64,000 bases of DNA, from contig CM049308.1 in the NCBI GenBank assembly GCA_026874595.1, forward strand, positions 459,001 through 523,000, given 5' to 3'. Source of the stretch: Sipunculus nudus (Eukaryota; Annelida; Sipuncula; Golfingiida; Sipunculidae). Numbering within the stretch: position 1 is the first letter of the stretch; the number at the start of each line of letters is the position of its first letter. Shown here in pieces: positions 25,500 through 37,696 of the stretch. The notes beneath the pieces are model-generated. The model did not search any database. It was not told the DNA's origin and worked only from the letters and a program-made list of their open reading frames with translations. The position numbers and the translations under genes were made by a program.

Positions 25500-25505
<6 letters not shown>

Positions 25506-25536
<31 letters not shown>
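25506..25536. repeat. (TA)n microsatellite
   Basis: A TA run just downstream of peptidase exon 1. Confidence 0.9.
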
Positions 25537-25539
<3 letters not shown>

Positions 25540-25643
25540 GAAGTAAAACTAACTGTTTTTGATATATTATTATAATTTATGCTCTCCTGCATGGTAGAGC
25601 ACTTTCACTGTGATGTATTGAACTTTTATGTGTATTATATATA

Positions 25644-26503
25644 TAGTAAAACCTCGTAGTGTCGAATTTGAAGGGACTGGTGAATTTACTTCGACACAAC
25701 CGGAGTTCGAGACAACCGATGTTTATTATATTCAACTTTCTTCAGCCTTGATTATTATCGATAAATACTGCACATGTGTAAGGCCAATATTATAGAGTTC
25801 TCACAAATGTTTGCGTGAAAGAACATCACAATTTTTATATATATTTTTTATTAATAATAAAAAAGAACATAAGTATCACCAAAAAAAGGATTAGGTACGC
25901 TCTTTACACAGCGCTTTACCTGTAGGCCTACTACATATATCGTATAAAATCATTACCTTTTTCAGAAGCGCAAGATTTCCGCTGCCTCGGGAGCGTAAGG
26001 ATTAGGTAAATCAAGAAAACGTAATAAGAGCACACACATGTACATGTATAAAAGCACACAAATCATCAAATGATTGGCTCAGATTATTTTTAGATCAATA
26101 CATCAGATCTTCTTAAAAAATGCAGTAACAGTTCTTTGCTTAACACGAGAATGCTCCTGATGAGCTACAAAGTTCTCAATTCCCGACAGTAATGTGAAGC
26201 AGTCATCCGCGCCCTCTGACGACTGTAGCATGAGTGAGAGCCTTGTCGGTATTAATTAATTATGACTGAACATCACGGCCCAATCATGACTGACGGGCCT
26301 CGCACAAAACATGACTTCGAGTTAAGCGATAGAAATACTAGCTGGGGACCAAGAAAACACCTCGACACATCAGGTTTTCCGACTTCGACACAAGCGGAGT
26401 TAAATTAGTAAGGTTTTAACTGTTTTTTGCAGGGACTCCACATTCGACTTCAACACATGCGGGAATTAGACTTAACGGAGTTCGACACAACGAGGTTTCA
26501 CTG
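25644..26503. mobile_element. Pogo/Tigger-like MITE with TA target sites
   Basis: The left end TAGTAAAACCTCGTAGTGTCG mirrors the right end CGACACAACGAGGTTTCACTG. The motif CAGTGAAACCTCGTT is characteristic of pogo-type mariner elements. A TA dinucleotide flanks each end (25642-25643, 26504-26505). GTTCGACACAA/TTCGACACAACCGG words recur inside near both ends as subterminal repeats. The element is 860 bp with no transposase frame, hence non-autonomous. Confidence 0.75.
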
Positions 26504-27483
26504 TATATATATAAAAATATATGCTCCTAGAAAACAAAGCCTAGGAGGTACAAATGAGCGGTCTATATTGAGATATTCTTAAATAAAATACACAAATAGT
26601 TCGAATGAGAACTTATAAACAACAATAACAACATTCTGCGATTTCCAATTTGGAGCTTACACAAAGAGACTTTTGGTGTAACCAACTCTTGAAAATCAAC
26701 ATAGAGCTGGCCATGACAAAAATATGGCTCCTCAAGGTACAGGCAGCCATTGCCAGGGTCTGTCCTTGAGACTCATTGACTCACATAGCAAAACGTCAAG
26801 TAATGTGGCTCATTTTTGGGGCATATTTAGTTTGTGTGCGGGATAGACTCTATAAGCACATGTAAGCATTTGTGAAAAATTACATACCTAAAGAAAATAT
26901 CATGTATACTGTAGAAATGTCAAATATCATCAATTTTATAAAAAATTGGTGTTTTTTAATGGTACTAAAATGACGAATATGTAAAACTTTCTAAGAGGCA
27001 TTGAGCGGTGCAGAAAAATGTCAGTCTATGGAATATATGGTATTCCGTTGTGACTTAAATAGTTAAATTCTGAAGCAGCCTTATTAAATTAACGTGTGCT
27101 ATGTTTGTGTTAAACATGAGAACATTGGGATTAACTGCCTTTAATGTCCAGAATCACATACGACAATGCAGCATGGCACTGGTTCACAGAACAGCGGACG
27201 GAAACGAAAGTGGCCCCCAATCAGGGTGGCCGTCTAGACTGGTACATGCACTATTGTTAATACATAACATTCCTCCCTTTTTAGCTTGTGGCATATACCA
27301 AACTATTCACAGAGTCCCTGTAAAATGTTCCACGAAATATATCAAAGATGCACAATATATGAGGAGTCAATTTAACCATGTTCTATTAAAAGTTTCAAAT
27401 AAACATGTTGTTGTGATTTCTATCAAGGTATGGACTTTTTCTGACATTTAATAAATAGTAATACTAAAGCAACATGTAACTAT

Positions 27484-27605
27484 CCAGGGCAGCGATCCGC
27501 CTACACCACTGGATAGGAAGAAACAACTTATCTGAATTTTAGCTATCCAACACACATTAAACCTTATAGTTAGTCCAGGGCAGCGATCCGCCTTCACCAC
27601 TGGAT
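27484..27605 (-). repeat. Remnant flank of the gypsy fragment with a 31-bp direct repeat
   Basis: 'tccagggcagcgatccgcc' followed by '.accactgga' occurs at about 27485 and 27574, 89 bp apart. The motif is itself an imperfect inverted repeat (TCCAG...CTGGA). It directly follows the integrase tail on the minus strand and may be the start of a truncated LTR. Confidence 0.45.
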
Positions 27606-27611
27606 CTAACA

Positions 27612-28640
27612 TCACAAATCCAAGCGTTGCGGTGTTTTGCGTAATCTTTCTGACCGAAGTGGTTCAGCGGTCAATTTCACACACTCTGCTGACTCGTCTT
27701 GATCTGTTTGGCGAGCTGAATCCTCTGCATGCTGCTGTTCACTCGACTGACCAGCAGTGGGTTGCGGTTCATGTCGAGGAGGTTCAGGTGCCATGACCGA
27801 GCCTTCACCTGGGGGTAAGACAGGTTCTTCCTCCCTGTACAGAGGAGGGCTGACTTGACGATGGAGAAGTTGATCAAAGTGTCGTCTCCAGCTACGACCA
27901 TCGACGAGTCTGACTTAACATGAGACAGGTCCTGCACACTGTTCAATCACTCCTGGCAATCATTTAGTGTTACCAGAATAGTTACGAGCCAACACGGTGT
28001 TGCCAGTCTCAAATTCACGTGAACGTTCATCAGCTTTGATCATGCTTCTTGCCGAGCCAGTACGCGATCACTGACACAAGGCCGAAGAATATTCAATCTG
28101 CATCGCGGGCGTCTATTCATTAAGACTTCTGAAGGACATACTCCGGTAGTTGACTGTGGTGCCAACCTGTAATCCATAAGTAACCGATACAGTATAGATT
28201 CAAGATCACCTGACTGAGTTTTTCTAAGTCCATACTTAATCGTTTCCACTGCACGCTCCGCCAATCCATTGTTTGATGGAAGGGAGCTACCAATTTATGA
28301 CGAATACCGTTCTCACGACAGAACTGTTGGAATTCCTCACTGACAAAACATGGGCCATTATATGAAACGATTATGTGTGGCAATCCATGTGTGGCGAACG
28401 TCTGTCTCAGTTTCCTTACAGTGATTTCTGTAGTCGAGCAAGAGGTCACATGAGCATCAATAAACTCAGTATATGCATCTACAATAACTAATATCATCTT
28501 TCCATCAACTGGTCTAGCATAATCAAGATGGAGACGGAACCAGGGTTTCCCTGGATACTCCCACGGGTGTACTGTAGCTTTAGGAGGATTTCTGGAATGT
28601 TCCTGACCCTCCTAAATCACATGGATAAACAAATATGGCC
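27612..28640 (-). pseudogene. Decayed Ty3/gypsy integrase fragment
   Basis: Minus-strand frames from about 28620 to 27612 carry an integrase core. PWFRLHLDYA at about 28560 holds the first catalytic Asp. VSYNGPCF (near 28370) has Tyr where the family has the second catalytic Asp. MAERAVETIKYGL (28264) holds the catalytic Glu but lies in a different frame. Downstream come PSEVLMNRRPR and a C-terminal tail ending RSERLRKTPQRLDL, typical of metazoan gypsy pol ends. RT, RNase H and gag are absent. At least two frameshifts plus the active-site change make it dead. It is unrelated in detail to the element at 56-64 kb. Confidence 0.8.
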
Positions 28641-29188
28641 ACTTGACCTGACGCAATCATTTTGTACAGCTCTTAATACACGGGTCAACACCGTCCCAGC
28701 GTCGCAAAATGAATATATTTATTTCATGCTTATTTAAACCATCATAAATCGCCACATTACTTTGTTTGACAAAAGGTAATTTGTAGTGACAAACAAAATA
28801 GATTTGAAAGAAATATTGCAAAATTAGGTGGGCAGCGGGGTTGGAACAGAGTATAGACATTTAATTTAAATTGTTACTGAAAACAATTGCTCACAAATAA
28901 ATAGGCTCTACGACTACACCCTTTCTATCGCCGGAGTGCTTATACTGATCTGTTGTGGTTGTCTGTCATATTATTTCTGAGAAACCAATGGTCACCACTT
29001 CGTGAACAGGACCACATTCACGGTGTATTTGACTGGCAAGTGCACAGCAAGCGGGAAGGGTCACTCGTGGTGGGACACCTGCAGATACATTCACTACGGA
29101 TCGGGCCGCCGGTAAGAAAGGCCTTTCTTCAAACTTAGCCGAACTGATTTCGAAAGCTGAACATATTTGAAAGCCAAATTCGACGTGA

Positions 29189-30022
29189 ATGGCGGAGAAA
29201 GTTTATTTCGTTAGCAACGGCGAGGTACGTACCAAACAGACACAATGAGCTTGCCAGAAGACCATATGAGCGGGGATGGGCACGCTAAAAAGCCGGCGGA
29301 CACACCAGTAGATTTTGCAGTCCAACGATGGGCTGTACAAAACAATCTAACACAAGAAACTATTGCTGTCTTGGCGAATCATAGATTTACATCTATGGAA
29401 TTGTGCCTACTATTAGTTGAAAACGTCTTAACACCTATAAGTGTAAAGCCGTTGGCACACAAGCGCTCGCATGAAGCGGTCAGCCAGCACAACATACGGC
29501 ATCAAAAATGGGGCGCCAAGCAGAGTGTTTGCCCGCCCACCTGCACTGCTCAAACAACACAAGAAGGCGGCGTCCAGCCATCAACTATGGACGAAATCTT
29601 GGGCACCCTTCGGGACGAGCTAGCTACAGACGCCCTGCCAACAACTCAAATATCCTCGAAGATAACAAGACGCTGAGGCCGGAGCACTTCACCACATGGC
29701 GCTAATTCAGGGACAGTAATGATAACTATGGTCAACAGCCAATACTTGGACACCAAACAACACATGGTAGGGGAACGTATACGCATACTTCTGCACCCAG
29801 TTCACCGCATAACGATCTAGGGCTGTATAACGAACGATCATAGTATCTGAAGCCTGTTGCGGATGTTCCTTTTTTAAATATTGTAGACTTTGCTACCCCT
29901 GTGATTGGTAGTTCACACAACGTTGACGAGGAGGGGCTAGTTTCCGAGGTAGCAAGAGGGGGCATCTATTTTTAATCTAACAAAATCAAGGAACCTAAAT
30001 TAAAGTTCATCTTTAAAAACTG
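29189..30022 (+). pseudogene. 5' part of a DIRS-like (tyrosine recombinase) retroelement, gag-like ORF1
   Basis: A frame from ATG 29245 to 29676 begins MSLPEDHMSGDG. It contains a SAM-like helical stretch (residues ~24-60: FAVQRWAVQNNLTQETIAVL, then LANHRFTSMELCLLL) ending in a degenerate PLAQ-RR segment, the arrangement I associate with ORF1 of molluscan DIRS-like elements. Further right another frame reads DEEGLVSEVARGG, then EPKLKFIFKNW, the acidic-to-PKL...W segment that precedes the conserved DYLAY block of such gag proteins. The similarity stops at 30022 and the DYLAY block reappears at 37.8 kb, on the far side of a LINE. Frameshifts and stops are present. Family assignment is from pattern memory, moderate. 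Confidence 0.5.
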
Positions 30023-30461
30023 GACACCTTGATGAGATGCGCATGCGTGGTGATGGGTGCGCATGCATGGGTGACGACATGCGTGGGTCTTTGTGCAGAG
30101 CTTTTCGAAAATTGACAAAAGAACATTTTGACATTCACATTGAAATATCCATTAGGAGACAAAACCAGTTACAAACTTTGAAGACTTATTCTGTGAGTAT
30201 ATTGCTTTGTCATTATTACCAGTCTTGGAAGTTCATTCAACCTGTCACTTCCGGTCCAGCCGAAGGTAAACCATGCCGTTTCTGATGACAGTGACAGTGA
30301 TCTTCTGGCTTTTGTTAGTCACTAGTAATGGGGAGAAAACACCAGGCAAAATGATAATGCTAGGATTTCACACTACATCTCAATCTTTCACTTTAGACCC
30401 TCTGAATATGGCGCAAAACCGATTTTAAAACACTGTAAAAATAATCACTTGCTCTATTTAA

Positions 30462-30525
30462 GTCTGCTTCTACTGAGAGCAGCCGACTGTGAGCCGAACC
30501 CAGGCCCTAATACACCAAATATCCT
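30462..30525 (+). other. 2A-like motif DCEPNPGP in the LINE N-terminal region
   Basis: The frame encodes SLLLLRAADCEPNPGPNTP. The core DxExNPGP is the ribosome-skipping 2A consensus, preceded by a leucine-rich stretch as in several invertebrate LINEs. Here it is part of a dead copy; whether it was ever active as a skipping site is inference. Confidence 0.5.
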
Positions 30526-32219
30526 AACCAGATTTGTCACAAAGCTTACAAATGGGGTTAAAGCGCCATTGCATGTGACAATTGTAATGAATGGTACCAT
30601 GTTAACTGTTTAGTAATGCTTAGTCAGATACACCAATACCATGACGTCAGCTGCATATGCTACTCTCGGGGACTACCAAATTTTTCCACATCTCTCTTTT
30701 GTTCCTTCATTAAGGACGCACCCAATGTCAACACAAAACTCAAGATGGATAGCACTGTAGACCCTGGTACGCCGCTACACACATCATCACCAAAAACAAA
30801 AAGTTAAAAAAATGAAACGACCGCAGCATGACTATCGCATGATCTCAGTTCACATGCAAAGTATACGTGCGAAAAAACACAATCTCATAAATATGAAAGA
30901 TTCTGCAAATCCTCATATGGTTGAGAGTAGATGTTCACAACAGTGAATTCTTACCACCAGGCTACATTGTTAAAGAAAGAAGTGACCGTGGGGACGCATA
31001 CGGAGGGGTTTTTATCATAACATAAGCAAACATTCCCTGTGATGAACAATACGTCTCCAAAAGTTCAGAATTAATCACAATATCAGTCCAGAGAAGGACA
31101 AACTCAACACTACTCATAGCTGTCCTTTACAGACCTCCCAACGGAAACCAAGAAGAAGCTGAACTTATCTTTGAGAGATCCACGATCTCATAGGGCAACT
31201 CCAAAGTCTCCATTTTGGTTGACTGAAAATTTCAACTAACCAACTAACTCACAGGACACCAATATGATGGTCTACAATAAATGGTGGATTCTCAACAAGA
31301 AACAATTTTTCACTCATCACAAACCACCAGTCTCTAATAAACCGACTGACAACTTCAGGTATAGGTAATCAGGAGGCGATATACATTGATAGTGACGTCC
31401 AGACCAAGCTGCACCCTCCCATCAGTCGCTAAATATACCTGTGAAAGAGGGCAAACCTTAAAGGGCTACGATACAAGTGTCTTCTTTCAGCAAATCATTC
31501 TTGACAGAATATGACACATCACACCCTGATGAGGACCTCTGGACTAAATTCGAAGAGGGCTGTTTTAGCACCCTAAATGTCCAAATACCATCACGAATGA
31601 CATCACAACACTAACACTACAACCAGCCCTGGATTACACTGGACCTTAAACGACTTACCAGGAGAAAAGCACGTGCCAATAACAGATCAATGAAGACACA
31701 ATCTACACACGTCCATGCAACCTACAAAAACCTAAAGAAAACGGTTAATGTACCATGTTAAACAAGTTACGAGGTATATACGAACAATATCATCATAGAT
31801 GAAGAACACAAACCAAAACACTTTTGGAGCTTTATCGAAAGCAAACGAACAGCACCACTTAGGAGGCATGCGATAGTCTATAGTGAATCCAAGGTGAAAG
31901 CAGATATCCTAAACCAACAGTTCACATCAGTATTCATATAAGAAAATCCCACAGATCCGATGCCTACCATGGAACCTAGTTCACATCCAACAGTTCCCGA
32001 CATATGTGTTAACAAGCATGGAGAAGAAAAAAATCTTCTCCAGAACCCTATAAAGCCACAGGCTCTGATGAAGTCAGAGATGAATTTTAAGATACCTAAG
32101 GAAACTGCACTACAAATAGCAATGGCACTGACACACCTTTTTCAAGCTTTCTTGAACCAAGGAAAAGTATCTGCCTAATGGAAATCCGCACACATCACAC
32201 CACTCTTTAGGAAAGGAGA

Positions 32220-32910
32220 CAGAAGTCAGTCAACTACCGGCTAGTGTTACTAACCTCTGTGCGCAGTAAGGTCATAGAACATGTCGTCTACAACCACATC
32301 ATCAGTCACTTGGACAAGTATGGACTGCTGACAGATGCTCAGCATGGCTCCAGGATGGGTCGCTCAACTGAGACCCAACTACTCCTATCAGTAAATGATC
32401 TAGCGCAGAGAATGGGCACTGGGAATCAGATTTTTTTGCGGATGATTGTCTTATGTACAGAAGGATTAAGACGCCAGAAGACTAGACCACCTTACAAAGA
32501 GAGCTCGAAAAGTTGCAGCAATGGAAAGACAAGTGGCTCATGAAATTCAACCTGGACAAATCTGAAGTTCTATTAGCCACCAACAAGAAATCCCAACTGT
32601 TTGCTGACAACTCGATCCGTTGCCAAGTACTGAAAAAGTGGATTCTGCATAGTACCTCGGCTTTACCATCCACAAAAGCCTCAGCTAGGATAAACACACA
32701 TATGCTATATATCACCAAAAAGGCTAACTTCACCTTGGCCTTTCTCTGGAGAAACATCAGCAAGTGCTCAAATAACATAAAGGCGGAGTGTAACTCCACA
32801 CTTGTTGGGCCGACCATTGAATACGCGTCAACTGTGTGGAGCCCAGGAAAGAAAGAAGACATCGACAAAATTAAGGCTGTACAACGCAGGGCACCTAGAT
32901 TCGCCATAGG
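32220..32910 (+). pseudogene. LINE reverse transcriptase remnant lacking its catalytic core
   Basis: NYRLVLLTSVRSKVIEHVV (32235-32290; one frame then another) and HLDKYGLLTDAQHGSRMGRS are the RT finger motifs. Then SVNDLAQRMGTGNQIF is followed almost directly by FADDCLMYRR (32430-32470). Intact relatives have about 100 residues between these points, including the first catalytic Asp and the GVPQG motif, so they are deleted here. Palm and thumb follow: LEKLQQWKDKWLMKFNLDKS, then PTIEYASTVWSP and KIKAVQRRAPRFAIGDY. The FADD aspartates remain. Confidence 0.8.
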
Positions 32911-32920
32911 AGACTACCTA

Positions 32921-35900
32921 CGTTTCTTCGTACCATACACAAGAACAACAGTGTACAAGACCTCCTTCTTTCCTGAAACCATCAGGCAGTGTAACATCAA
33001 TGCTACAGCAGCTCCAGTGGCAGTCTCTCTAGAGCCGGCGGGAAGCATCCAGGGTAGTTATGCTGTACCGGATAGTCAACATTATAGTGGACATAGCAGC
33101 AGATAACTACCTGCAGGAGTCTTCACTAAGAACATGAGGCCACTAACTACGTTTCATCGTACCATACACAGGAACTACAGGGTACAAGACCTCCCCCTTT
33201 CCTGAAACCATCAGGCAGTGTAACATCAATGCTACAGCAGCTCCAGTGGCAATCTCTCTAGAGCCGGCGGGAAGCATCCAGGGTAGTTATGCTGTACCGG
33301 ATAGTCAACAACATAGTGGACATAGCAGCAGATAACTACCTGCAGAAGTCTTCACTAAGAACAAGAGGCCACTAACTACGTTTCTTCGTACCATACACAA
33401 GAACTACAGGGTACAAGACCTCCTTCTTTCCTGAAACCATCAGGCAGTGTAACATCAATGCTACAGCAGCTCCAGTGGCAGTCTCTCTAGAGCCGGCGGG
33501 AAGCATCCAGGGTAGTTATACTGTACCAAATAGTCAACAACATAATGGACATAGCAGCAGATAACTACCTGCAGAAGTCTTCACTAAGAACAAGAGGCCA
33601 CTAACTACGTGTCTTCGTACCATATACAAGAACTACAGGGTACAAGACCTCCTTCTTTCCTGAAACCATCAGGCAGTGCAACATCAATGCTACAGCAGCT
33701 CCAGTGGCAGTCTCTCTAGAGCCGGCGGGAAGCATCCAGGGAAGTTATGCTGTACCATATAGTCAACAACATAGTGGACATACCAGCAGATAACTACCTG
33801 CAGAAGTCTTCACTAAGAACAAGAGGCCACTAACTACGTTTCTTCGTACCATACACAAGAACTACAGGGTACAAGACCTCCTTCTTTCCTGAAACCATCA
33901 GGCAGTGTCACATCAATGCTACAGCAGCTCCAGTGGCAGTCTCTCTAGAGCCGGCGGGAAGCATCCAGGGTAGTTATGCTGTACCAAATAGTCAACAACA
34001 TAGTGGACATAGCAGCAGATAACTACCTGCAGAAGTCTTCACTAAGAACAAGAGGCCACTAACTACGTTTCATCGTACCATACACAGGAACTACAGGGGG
34101 CAAGACCTCCCCCTTTCCTGAAACCATCAGGCAGTGTCACATCAATGCTACAGCAGCTCCAGTGGCAGTCTCTCTAGAGCCGGCGGGAAGCATCCAGGGT
34201 AGTTATGCCGGACCGGATAGTCAACAACATAGTGGACATAGCAGCAGATAACTACCTGCAGAAGTCTTCACTAAGAACAAGAGGCCACTAACTACGTTTC
34301 TTCGTACCATACACAAGAACTACAGGGTACAAGACCTTCTTCTTTCCTGAAACCATCAGGCAGTGTAACATCAATGCTACAGCAGCTCCAGTGGCAGTCT
34401 CTCTAGAGCCGGCGGAAAGCATCCAGGGTAGTTATACTGTACCAAATAGTCAACAACATAGTGGACATAGCAGCAGATAACTACCTGCAGAAGTCTTCAC
34501 TAAGAACAAGAGGCCACTAACTACGTTTCTTCGTACCATACACAAGAACTACAGGGTACAAGACCTCTTTCTTTCCTGAAACCATCAGGCAGTGTAACAT
34601 CAATGCTACAGCAGCTCCAGTGGCAGTCTCTCTAGAGCCGGCGGGAAGCATCCAGGGTAGTTATGCTGTACCAAATAGTCAACAACATAGTGGACATAGC
34701 AGCAGATAACTACCTGCAGAAGTCTTCACTAAGAACAAGAGGCCACTAACTACGTTTCTTCGTACCATACACAAAAACTACAGGGTACAAGACCTCCTTC
34801 TTTCCTGAAACCATCAGGCAGTGTAACATCAATGCTACAGCAGCTCCAGTGGCAGTCTCTCTAGAGCCAGCGGGAAGCATCCAGGGTAGTTATGCTGTAC
34901 CAAATAGTCAACAACATAGTGGACATACCAGCAGATAACTACCTGCAGAAGTCTTTACCAAGAACAAGAGGCCACTAACTACGTTTCTTCGTACCATACA
35001 CAAGAACTACAGGGTACAAGACCTCCTTCTTTCCTGAAACCATCAGGCAGTGTAACATCAATGCTACAGCAGCTCCAGTGGCAGTCTCTCTAGAGCCGGC
35101 GGGAAGCATCCAGGGTAGTTATGCTGTACCAAATAGTCAACAACATAGTGGACATACCAGCAGATAACTACCTGCAGAAGTCTTTACTAAGAACAAGAGG
35201 CCACTAACTACGTTTCTTCGTACCATACACAAGAACTACAGGGTACAAGACCTCCTTCTTTCCTGAAACCATCAGGCAGTGTAACATCAATGCTACAGCA
35301 GCTCCAGTGGCAGTCTCTCTAGAGCCGGCGGGAAGCATCCTGGGTAGTTATGCTGTACCAAATAGTCAACAACATAGTGGACATAGCAGCAGATAACTAC
35401 CTGCAGAAGTCTTTACTAAGAACAAGAGGCCACTAACTACGTTTCTTCGTACCATACACAAGAACTACAGGGTACAAGACCTCCTTCTTTCCTGAAACCA
35501 TCAGGCAGTGTAACATCAATGCTACAGCAGCTCCAGTGGCAGTCTCTCTAGAGCCGGCGGGAAGCATCCTGGGTAGTTATGCTGTACCAAATAGTCAACA
35601 ACATAGTGGACATAGCAGCAGATAACTACCTGCAGAAGTCTTCACTAAGAACAAGAGGCCACTAACTACGTTTCTTCGTACCATACACAAGAACTACAGG
35701 GTACAAGACCTCCTTCTTTCCTGAAACCATCAGGCAGTGTAACATCAATGCTACAGCAGCTCCAGTGGCAGTCACTCTAGAGCCGGCGGGAAGCATCCAG
35801 GGTAGTTATGCTGTACCGGAAAGTCAACAACATAGTGGACATACCAGCAGATAGCTACCTGCAGAAGTCTTCACTAAGAACAAGAGGCCACTAACTACGT

Positions 35901-37530
35901 TTCTTCGTACCATACACAGGAACTACAGGGTACAAGACCTCCTTCTTTCCTGAAACCATCAGGCAGTGCAACATCAATGCTACAGCAGCTCCAGTGGCAG
36001 TCTCTCTAGAGCCGGCGGGAAGCATCCAGGGAAGTTATGCTGTACCATATAGTCAACAACATAGTGGACATAGCAGCAGATATCTACCTGCAGAAGTCTT
36101 CACTAAGAACAAGAGGCCACTAACTACGTTTCTTCGTACCATACACAAGAACTACAGGGTACAAGACCTCCTTCTTTCCTGAAACCATCAGGCAGTGTAA
36201 CATCAATGCTACAGCAGCTCCAGTGGCAGTCTCTCTAGAGCCGGCGGGAAGCATCCAGGGTAGTTATGCTGTACCAAATAGTCAACAACATAGTGGACAT
36301 ACCAGCAGATAACTACCTGCAGAAGTCTTTACTAAGAACAAGAGGCCACTAACTACGTTTCTTCGTACCATACACAAGAACTACAGGGTACAAGACCTCC
36401 TTCTTTCCTGAAACCATCAGGCAGTGTAACATCAATGCTACAGCAGCTCCAGTGGCAGTCTCTCTAGAGCCGGCGGGAAGCATCCTGGGTAGTTATGCTG
36501 TACCAAATAGTCAACAACATAGTGGACATAGCAGCAGATAACTACCTGCAGAAGTCTTCACTAAGAACAAGAGGCCACTAACTACGTTTCTTCGTACCAT
36601 ACACAAGAACTACAGGGTACAAGACCTCCTTCTTTCCTGAAACCATCAGGCAGTGTAACATCAATGCTACAGCAGCTCCAGTGGCAGTCACTCTAGAGCC
36701 GGCGGGAAGCATCCAGGGTAGTTATGCTGTACCGGAAAGTCAACAACATAGTGGACATACCAGCAGATAGCTACCTGCAGAAGTCTTCACTAAGAACAAG
36801 AGGCCACTAACTACGTTTCTTCGTACCATACACAGGAACTACAGGGTACAAGACCTCCTTCTTTCCTGAAACCATCAGGCAGTGCAACATCAATGCTACA
36901 GCAGCTCCAGTGGCAGTCTCTCTAGAGCCGGCGGGAAGCATCCAGGGAAGTTATGCTGTACCATATAGTCAACAACATAGTGGACATAGCAGCAGATATC
37001 TACCTGCAGAAGTCTTCACTAAGAACAAGAGGCCACTAACTACGTTTCTTCGTACCATACACAAGAACTACAGGGTACAAGACCTCCTTCTTTCCTGAAA
37101 CCATCAGGCAGTGTAACATCAATGCTACAGCAGCTCCAGTGGCAGTCTCTCTAGAGCCGGCGGGAAGCATCCAGGGTAGTTATGCTGTACCAAATAGTCA
37201 ACAACATAGTGGACATAGCAGCAGATAACTACCTGCAGAAGTCTTCACTAAGAACAAGAGGCCACTAACTACGTTTCATCGTACCATACACAGGAACTAC
37301 AGGGGGCAAGACCTCCCCCTTTCCTGAAACCACCAGGCAGTGTCACATCAATGCTACAGCAGCTCCAGTGGCAGTCTCTCTAGAGCCGGCGGGAAGCATC
37401 CAGGGTAGTTATGCCGGACCGGATAGTCAACAACATAGTGGACATAGCAGCAGATAACTACCTGCAGAAGTCTTCACTAAGAACAAGAGGCCACTAACTA
37501 CGTTTCTTCGCACCATACACAAGAACAACA
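32921..37530. repeat. 229-bp tandem array from the LINE ORF2 C-terminus
   Basis: The word CGTTTCTTCGTACCATACAC starts at 32921 and its last relative (CGTTTCTTCGCACC) starts at 37501, exactly 20 x 229 bases later. GCTACAGCAGCTCCAGTGG runs from 33002 to 37353, exactly 19 x 229, giving 20 copies. Units are 1-5% different with no net length change. Each encodes, over two frames, SVTSMLQQLQWQSL, then VVMLYRIVNNIVDIAADNYL, then SLRTRGH and LRTIHKNYRVQDLLLS: the LINE C-terminal domain. The junction joins the TSFFPETI end to the SVTSMLQ start. First and last units keep 'aagaacaacagtgtacaaga', while inner ones have 'aagaactacagggtacaaga'. Confidence 0.95.
35765..37100. repeat. Higher-order repeat of four 229-bp units (916 bp)
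   Basis: Variants recur at exactly 916 bp. GCAGTCACTCTAGAG is at 35767 and 36683, and the 62-codon open units at 35994-36182 and 36910-37098 are the same. A second shared variant (CTACAGGGGGCAAGACC, GCCGGACCGGATAG) recurs 14 units (3206 bp) apart at 34091 and 37297. Block duplications have therefore followed the initial expansion. Confidence 0.85.
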
Positions 37531-37696
37531 GTGTACAAGACCTCCTTCTTTACCGACACCATCAGACTGTGGAACCAACTACCAGAGGCCTGGACAGATT
37601 CAAGACCTTACTGTTCAAGGCAACGCAACAGTAGACCATTCTATGTTTATTTTATCTTTTAATCGTTTCAAAACTTTTATATGTACTGTACACAGA

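Larger units (their letters stand above)
30024..37693 (+). mobile_element. CR1/Jockey-type LINE, degenerate, with expanded C-terminal array
   Basis: The order on the plus strand is: an N-terminal region with LLLLRAADCEPNPGPNTP (30462-30520) and a Cys/His stretch resembling a PHD finger (30530-30700); endonuclease remnants (30830-31200, e.g. VLYRPPNGN near 31130); reverse transcriptase (32220-32900); the 229-bp array; and the terminal SFFTDTIRLWNQLPE segment (37541-37600), followed by stop and 3' UTR to about 37693. It is broken by many stops and by a deletion in the RT core. It appears inserted into the DIRS-like element. Confidence 0.75.

Noticed and set aside
35994-37098. Repeated 62-codon frames MAVSLEPAGSIQGSY...
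   Set aside because: They are units of the 229-bp array where a point change removed a stop; the LINE coding lies in other frames and the unit length is not a multiple of three.
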